Below, piece after piece: positions 6,488-10,121 of a stretch of DNA of 10,121 nt; the first letter of the stretch is position 1, and the number at the start of each line of letters is the position of its first letter. The notes below the pieces were generated by a model, which searched no databases, was not told where the DNA came from, and worked only from the letters and a program-made list of their open reading frames with translations. The DNA comes from CAUPWF01 sp964369775 (GTDB taxonomy: Bacteria > Bacillota > Clostridia > Lachnospirales > Lachnospiraceae), in NCBI GenBank assembly GCA_964369775.1, contig CAYJHQ010000056.1, positions 1-10,121 on the forward strand, given 5' to 3'. The position numbers and the translations under genes were made by a program.

Positions 6488-7765
6488 TTACTTTGTCATC
6501 AGTTCCAATGCCAAGCTTCTTGCACTATCCATGCTATCTTCCATCGAACAATATGTCCATGCGCCGTAACGCCCGATACTATATATGTCTTTATCCGCTA
6601 ATTTTTGGAATGCACTCTTCACTTCTTTATCAGTTTCTCCGTTAATATGGACATATGCCGGATCCATAATAATAGTTTCATGCGCAATTAACTTCGTAGA
6701 ATCTTTTATAACTTTTAACTTCTTAAGATTACTCAAAGTATACTCTAACTGTGTTGCAATCTCTTCTTCTGTGATTTCAAATCCTTTTGGATATCCGATT
6801 TCAATATACATACTTAGTTTATCTCCGTCTAAGATATTGTCATAGAATCCAATTCGATAAAAATTCAACTCTTTTTCCGGTAAGTAAATCCAATGTTCTT
6901 TTGTAAGGTTCGATTTTTCGTTAAACCCTAAATTAAAAACAAGAACTTTATTATATGATAATTTATCTACTAATTGATTATGTTCTTTTTCATTTACCTG
7001 CTGCATGAACATGTTCAACGGTGTCGTATTAATTAAATACTCATATGCAATCTCTTCACCATTTACAATTGCAATCTTGTTATTTATATCGACACTTTCA
7101 AGCGCTGTATTTAATAAAACTTTTTCTTTATCCAACTGCTTATAAAGAATATCTACAAATGCGTATGCTCCATCTTTTGGATACAGAAAATAGTTATTGT
7201 AAGAAGTACTATCTCCACTTCTCTTCATATTCTTAATAATGGCTTCTTTATCTGCATATGGGAAAAATCTTCCCATTGCATCAACATCTAATTCAGTTAA
7301 GTCAATTGCATATAATTTTTCATTATATGGCTTTAAAAATATTTCTGTAATAGACTTTCCAAACTTCCCGTAAAGCATGTCTAAGAAATTATCATAATTG
7401 TCCTTTTCCTCTTTATTAAATAAATCATATAAACAGTCAATAAAATCATCTTTCTTCAATTGGTGAATATTAGTTTGAAATGGATAATCGATAAAATCAT
7501 CTTTATAAATGATTTTTGTGCACTTATCTTTATACACCAAGTCTTTCTCTTTTATGTTATCCTCAAACAGTTTTTTAAAGTATTCTGTTTTAAAGTGATA
7601 AAAATGTCCTGCATAATCCCAAACAAAATCATCTTTTTTCGTTGTTTTACAATATCCGCCAACTCGGTTATCTTTTTCTATTACCAAGTACTCATCTTTC
7701 ACGTAGTTTGCAAAAGTAAGTCCTGAGATACCTCCACCTACCACTAAATATTTAACTTTTTCCAT
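6488..7765 (-). CDS. FAD-dependent UDP-galactopyranose mutase-like protein
   Basis: This 425-aa flavoprotein has an N-terminal dinucleotide-binding motif, VVGGGISGLT (8-17), with Glu30 ending the second strand to bind the FAD ribose, then RVGGYCKT (34-41) and DYAGHFYHF (50-58). Three further sites recall UDP-galactopyranose mutases, especially the eukaryotic-like branch: YPFQTN (94-99), FLKPYNEKLYAI (143-154) and GRYGAWTYCSMEDS (398-411), the last resembling GRFGSW-type flavin-contacting segments. It also belongs broadly to the amine oxidase / protoporphyrinogen oxidase superfamily, the label automated annotation might give. Within a glycan operon, conversion of UDP-galactopyranose to UDP-galactofuranose, or a related sugar-nucleotide rearrangement, is the most sensible job. 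Heme synthesis is unlikely here because no other heme gene is present. It starts 13 nt after the preceding stop, with AAGGAG 8 nt before the ATG. Substrate identity is inferred, not shown. Confidence 0.75.
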   Translation of the reverse strand: MEKVKYLVVGGGISGLTFANYVKDEYLVIEKDNRVGGYCKTTKKDDFVWDYAGHFYHFKTEYFKKLFEDNIKEKDLVYKDKCTKIIYKDDFIDYPFQTNIHQLKKDDFIDCLYDLFNKEEKDNYDNFLDMLYGKFGKSITEIFLKPYNEKLYAIDLTELDVDAMGRFFPYADKEAIIKNMKRSGDSTSYNNYFLYPKDGAYAFVDILYKQLDKEKVLLNTALESVDINNKIAIVNGEEIAYEYLINTTPLNMFMQQVNEKEHNQLVDKLSYNKVLVFNLGFNEKSNLTKEHWIYLPEKELNFYRIGFYDNILDGDKLSMYIEIGYPKGFEITEEEIATQLEYTLSNLKKLKVIKDSTKLIAHETIIMDPAYVHINGETDKEVKSAFQKLADKDIYSIGRYGAWTYCSMEDSMDSARSLALELMTK

Positions 7766-7778
7766 TTTCTACTCCTTG

Positions 7779-9026
7779 CTATAACATTTCTACCATTTTA
7801 TCAAAATTGTTAGCAACTGATACTGCATCGTATTCTGAAATTTTTTCTGGATTCATTTTTATCTCGTACCCGTGATTAATAATCAGGTCTAAATAGTTTC
7901 GTATTTCATCTGGGCTATGAGACATTAGTAGCGCATTTACATTTCTTAGTATGTCTGATGCGGCTCCATCCGTCATTGAAATTCCTAATATTTTTGCCCC
8001 AGATCCAAGATAGTCCGCAAGTTTAGCTGCAAAGAATATATTCTCATCTACAATATCTATTATATTTGCATCGATATGAATCACATAATCAGATTGCTTC
8101 ATTATTGTCAAGCTATCTGCATAGTTAACTGGCTTTTTAATACGTACGACATCAATCAAATCTTCATTTACTATAATCAATTTGTCTTTGTCCGAAATAT
8201 TACCATAGAATTCAAAGACAACTTTTTCGCCTAACTCTTTATCAACCTTATTTAGTTCACTTATTGCATATAACAAACTGCTCGCATTTCTAATCTCATC
8301 TAATAGCCCAATATATACAAATCTTATTTTATTTCCTTTTAACTTTAGCTCTTCCTTTTCCACATAAAGGTTTTTATCAAATGAGTGTGGTAATATAACT
8401 TCTTTCCCTTGAATATTGTTTTTATTATTCTTAGACATATACTCTTTTTGATATGGGTTATTAAAAATAATCCTATCCGCCATACTAAATACACAATCTT
8501 CTAGCTGCACTAATTGTCTCTCTTTTTTTTCAAATGTTGAGCCAAACCTCTTATTCCATACCATTTTCTTCAAAAACGCCAATCCTGTAATTCTATATAA
8601 AAATCTACAATTTGTATAAGGGTTTTTTGGCGTCGCAATCATCGCAAATGGATTTTTAGTTATCGGATCTCCGAAGGACGCAATCCACTTAATGCTTGGT
8701 TTTATTTCTTTTATATATTTCCCTACTTCATGGCATTCTTCTGGCATAGAACGTGTCATAACAATATCATACTTATCTTTATTATTTTTAAAATATTCTA
8801 TTGCCTCATCTTGAAACTCTTCAAGACTGTTAGCCTTTGAATATATGCTTTTAATATGTTCCGATGCATCTACTTCTGCATTATCTCCATACGACCACAG
8901 ATTACTATTTTTCTGTGTGTATACTGCATATTTATACTTAGAGTTTCTCAGTAATTTATACGTTACAATCCCCTCTGATGAATTTATGGGTGGATAAAAC
9001 CAACTGATTACAAGTATTCTTTTCAT
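7779..9026 (-). CDS. GT-B fold glycosyltransferase
   Basis: This 415-aa protein is a probable sugar-nucleotide glycosyltransferase acting at the cytoplasmic membrane face. The N-terminal strand and glycine-containing loop, ILVISWFYPPINSSEGIVTYKLL (4-26, conserved YPP and SSEG), are typical of GT4-like enzymes. KWIASFGDP (113-121) and ADRIIFNNPYQKEYM (183-197) fit the acceptor domain. KIRFVYIGLLDEIRNASSLL (233-252) opens the donor domain. ENIFFAAKLADYLGSGAKILG (328-348) matches the donor-binding helix where GT4 enzymes carry a glutamate-based motif, although the classical EX7E pattern is not clean. The start overlaps the previous stop by one base (TAATG), with AGGAGG a few bases upstream, so translation of the two transferases is probably coupled. 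The stop TAG is 13 nt before the mutase-like gene. Sugar specificity is unknown. Confidence 0.85.
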   Translation of the reverse strand: MKRILVISWFYPPINSSEGIVTYKLLRNSKYKYAVYTQKNSNLWSYGDNAEVDASEHIKSIYSKANSLEEFQDEAIEYFKNNKDKYDIVMTRSMPEECHEVGKYIKEIKPSIKWIASFGDPITKNPFAMIATPKNPYTNCRFLYRITGLAFLKKMVWNKRFGSTFEKKERQLVQLEDCVFSMADRIIFNNPYQKEYMSKNNKNNIQGKEVILPHSFDKNLYVEKEELKLKGNKIRFVYIGLLDEIRNASSLLYAISELNKVDKELGEKVVFEFYGNISDKDKLIIVNEDLIDVVRIKKPVNYADSLTIMKQSDYVIHIDANIIDIVDENIFFAAKLADYLGSGAKILGISMTDGAASDILRNVNALLMSHSPDEIRNYLDLIINHGYEIKMNPEKISEYDAVSVANNFDKMVEML

Positions 9027-10042
9027 TATTGTCCTCCTCTATTCACCAAATAATTCAATAATTTAAGCATTCGTAATTTTACAAAGATGAACTTTGTATC
9101 CCTATGTTTGCCAATATATCTATATGTCGACATCAACGAATATAATTCTTGGCTCGCTTTTTTCAAATATGCATCAAACGCTTTCAATTGATTGTATGAG
9201 TTGTTCATATCTTTTTCATACATCAAGAAAATGCAGTAATGAGTGTATATCATATACTTAAACATCAAGCGAATATAACTTTGCTTAAACTGATTCATCT
9301 CAGCCTTATTATTTTCGTAGAATTCTATTAGATATCTCACTACCCTGTCATGATGAGCTTGATTTCTTACAAACGAATCCAAATTTACACTTTGATCTTT
9401 TCGCCCAATAAAATAGCGGTAGATATCCAAATCCAAATAACTAAAAGTATTCGTTTTCAGAATAGGAATCGCATTATAAATCATATCTACATAAAAGGTT
9501 TTTTCTAGTAATTCTAACTTAGCTTCTCTTAAAACGCTAGTCTTGTACATCGATGTTGCCATCACAAAATATTCACCAGCTAATATATCCAAATCAAAGG
9601 CATCAAATGAATACGTTTTCCCTTCCTCTAAATTCTTATATTCCAAATATTCCGACACTTCATTATATACATGTTCTTTTCTATAATTCGTTACTACTAG
9701 ATCCGTATCTAAATTCTTCAATCTCTGTATTAATAAAATAAAATCATGTGTATTAAACCAATCATCACTATCTAGTACACGGAAATACTTTCCATTTGCA
9801 ACTTTTAGTCCTGCGTTAATCGTTGACCCATGTCCGCCATTTTCTTTATCAATTACATTAACAGTTTTAGGAAATTCTCGTGCATACTCTCGCATAATCT
9901 TCAGCGACCCATCTTTGCTCCCATCACTAACAACAATTACTTCTATATCTTCTAGTACTTCCTCTACTAACACAGAATCTAAACACCTTCTCAAATATTT
10001 TTCTGTGTTATACGTAGGAACTACAATCGTTAATATCTTCAT
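9026..10042 (-). CDS. GT2-family (GT-A fold) glycosyltransferase
   Basis: This 338-aa protein is a probable inverting glycosyltransferase of family GT2, adding a sugar to a lipid-linked glycan at the inner membrane face. TIVVPTYNTEKYLRRCLDSVL (5-25) is the classic GT2 N-terminus. VVSDGSKDGS (37-46) binds the nucleotide. ENGGHGSTINAGLKVANGKY (67-86) and VLDSDDW (89-95) contain the metal-binding DxD motif. FYVDMIYN (183-190) lies where the catalytic-base region (ED-type) is expected, and here has Asp186 without the usual preceding Glu. YFIGRKDQSVN (210-220) is common in capsule-type GT2 enzymes. The Lys/Arg- and aromatic-rich C-terminal tail probably contacts the membrane. GGAGG lies just before the ATG at 10042, inside the end of the preceding transporter gene, whose stop is only 2 nt away. 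Confidence 0.92.
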   Translation of the reverse strand: MKILTIVVPTYNTEKYLRRCLDSVLVEEVLEDIEVIVVSDGSKDGSLKIMREYAREFPKTVNVIDKENGGHGSTINAGLKVANGKYFRVLDSDDWFNTHDFILLIQRLKNLDTDLVVTNYRKEHVYNEVSEYLEYKNLEEGKTYSFDAFDLDILAGEYFVMATSMYKTSVLREAKLELLEKTFYVDMIYNAIPILKTNTFSYLDLDIYRYFIGRKDQSVNLDSFVRNQAHHDRVVRYLIEFYENNKAEMNQFKQSYIRLMFKYMIYTHYCIFLMYEKDMNNSYNQLKAFDAYLKKASQELYSLMSTYRYIGKHRDTKFIFVKLRMLKLLNYLVNRGGQ

Positions 10043-10044
10043 TA

Positions 10045-10121
10045 TTATACTCCTCCCATAAAGGCAACATACTCATCACAAATTTCTTTTCCGCCGACTT
10101 TAACCATTTTTCCTTTATCGA
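10045..10121 (-). CDS. C-terminal end of a probable polysaccharide-export ABC transporter ATPase (partial)
   Basis: The minus strand from the window edge reads through 24 codons, DKGKMVKVGGKEICDEYVAF followed by MGGV, to a TAA at 10047-10045. The pattern of Asp/Lys-Gly-Lys, a Gly in the next strand, then a helix with CDEY resembles the end of the nucleotide-binding domain in Wzt/TagH-type exporters (consensus close to WLDKGKI..G....VCD.Y). It ends 2 nt before the GT2 start, and the GT2 ribosome binding site lies inside it. The position at the head of a glycosyltransferase operon fits an exporter. Only the tail is visible, so the assignment is tentative. The frame and stop are clear. Confidence 0.55.
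   Translation of the reverse strand, partial: DKGKMVKVGGKEICDEYVAFMGGV

Noticed and set aside
6373..6645. Plus-strand open frame across the wecB/mutase junction
   Set aside because: It runs antisense to two strongly supported genes and has no recognisable domain or ribosome binding site.
6488..7765. Protoporphyrinogen oxidase (heme synthesis)
   Set aside because: The superfamily fold is shared, but YPFQTN and GRYGAW motifs and the polysaccharide operon favour a mutase-like role. No heme gene is nearby.

Overview
The window looks like a piece of a low-GC Gram-positive (Firmicutes) chromosome, most likely an anaerobic clostridial or Lachnospiraceae-type organism. This placement is an inference. 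It rests on the AT-rich sequence, strong AGGAGG-type ribosome binding sites, a dockerin-bearing cell-wall glucosaminidase and an OpgB/LtaS-like phosphoglycerol transferase. Every gene I can support is on the minus strand, so the window reads from right to left.

Right to centre (10121 down to about 4051) is a tightly packed surface-polysaccharide operon. In transcription order it contains: the last 24 codons of what looks like a polysaccharide-export ABC transporter ATPase, a GT2 glycosyltransferase, a GT-B glycosyltransferase, a UDP-galactopyranose-mutase-like flavoprotein, the UDP-GlcNAc 2-epimerase WecB/MnaA, and a second GT-B (GT4-like) glycosyltransferase with an RPQH motif. Junctions are overlaps or gaps of 2 to 17 nt, except the last one. 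There a 12-bp perfect hairpin followed by Us sits between wecB and the final glycosyltransferase, and may give partial termination or set stoichiometry. Together the genes suggest a glycan containing ManNAc, possibly also galactofuranose, made in the cytoplasm and exported by an ABC transporter.

Centre-left (3911 to 2460) is a three-TM-segment, sulfatase-fold phosphoglycerol transferase. It has its own promoter (TTGTAT-17-TATAAT) and a leader of about 58 nt. Its position suggests that it decorates a surface glycan with glycerol phosphate outside the membrane.

Left (2371 to 1) is a two-gene unit for exported proteins. The first is a 651-aa glucosaminidase with a C-terminal type-I-like dockerin. 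The second, 27 nt downstream, is the N-terminal 129 aa of a Ser/Thr/Val-rich Ig-like protein that runs off the window. Upstream of the glucosaminidase is a candidate promoter preceded by three tandem 10-bp AAAGG repeats, phased at one helical turn, which look like a regulator site.

There is no gene-free stretch longer than about 100 bases. I saw no tRNA, rRNA, CRISPR array, insertion sequence or attachment site. Most of the window is conventional cell-envelope biology. The most interesting points are the phased repeat array, the intergenic hairpin, the near-symmetric dockerin beside an Ig-like partner, and the resemblance of the mutase-like protein to eukaryotic-type UDP-galactopyranose mutases.
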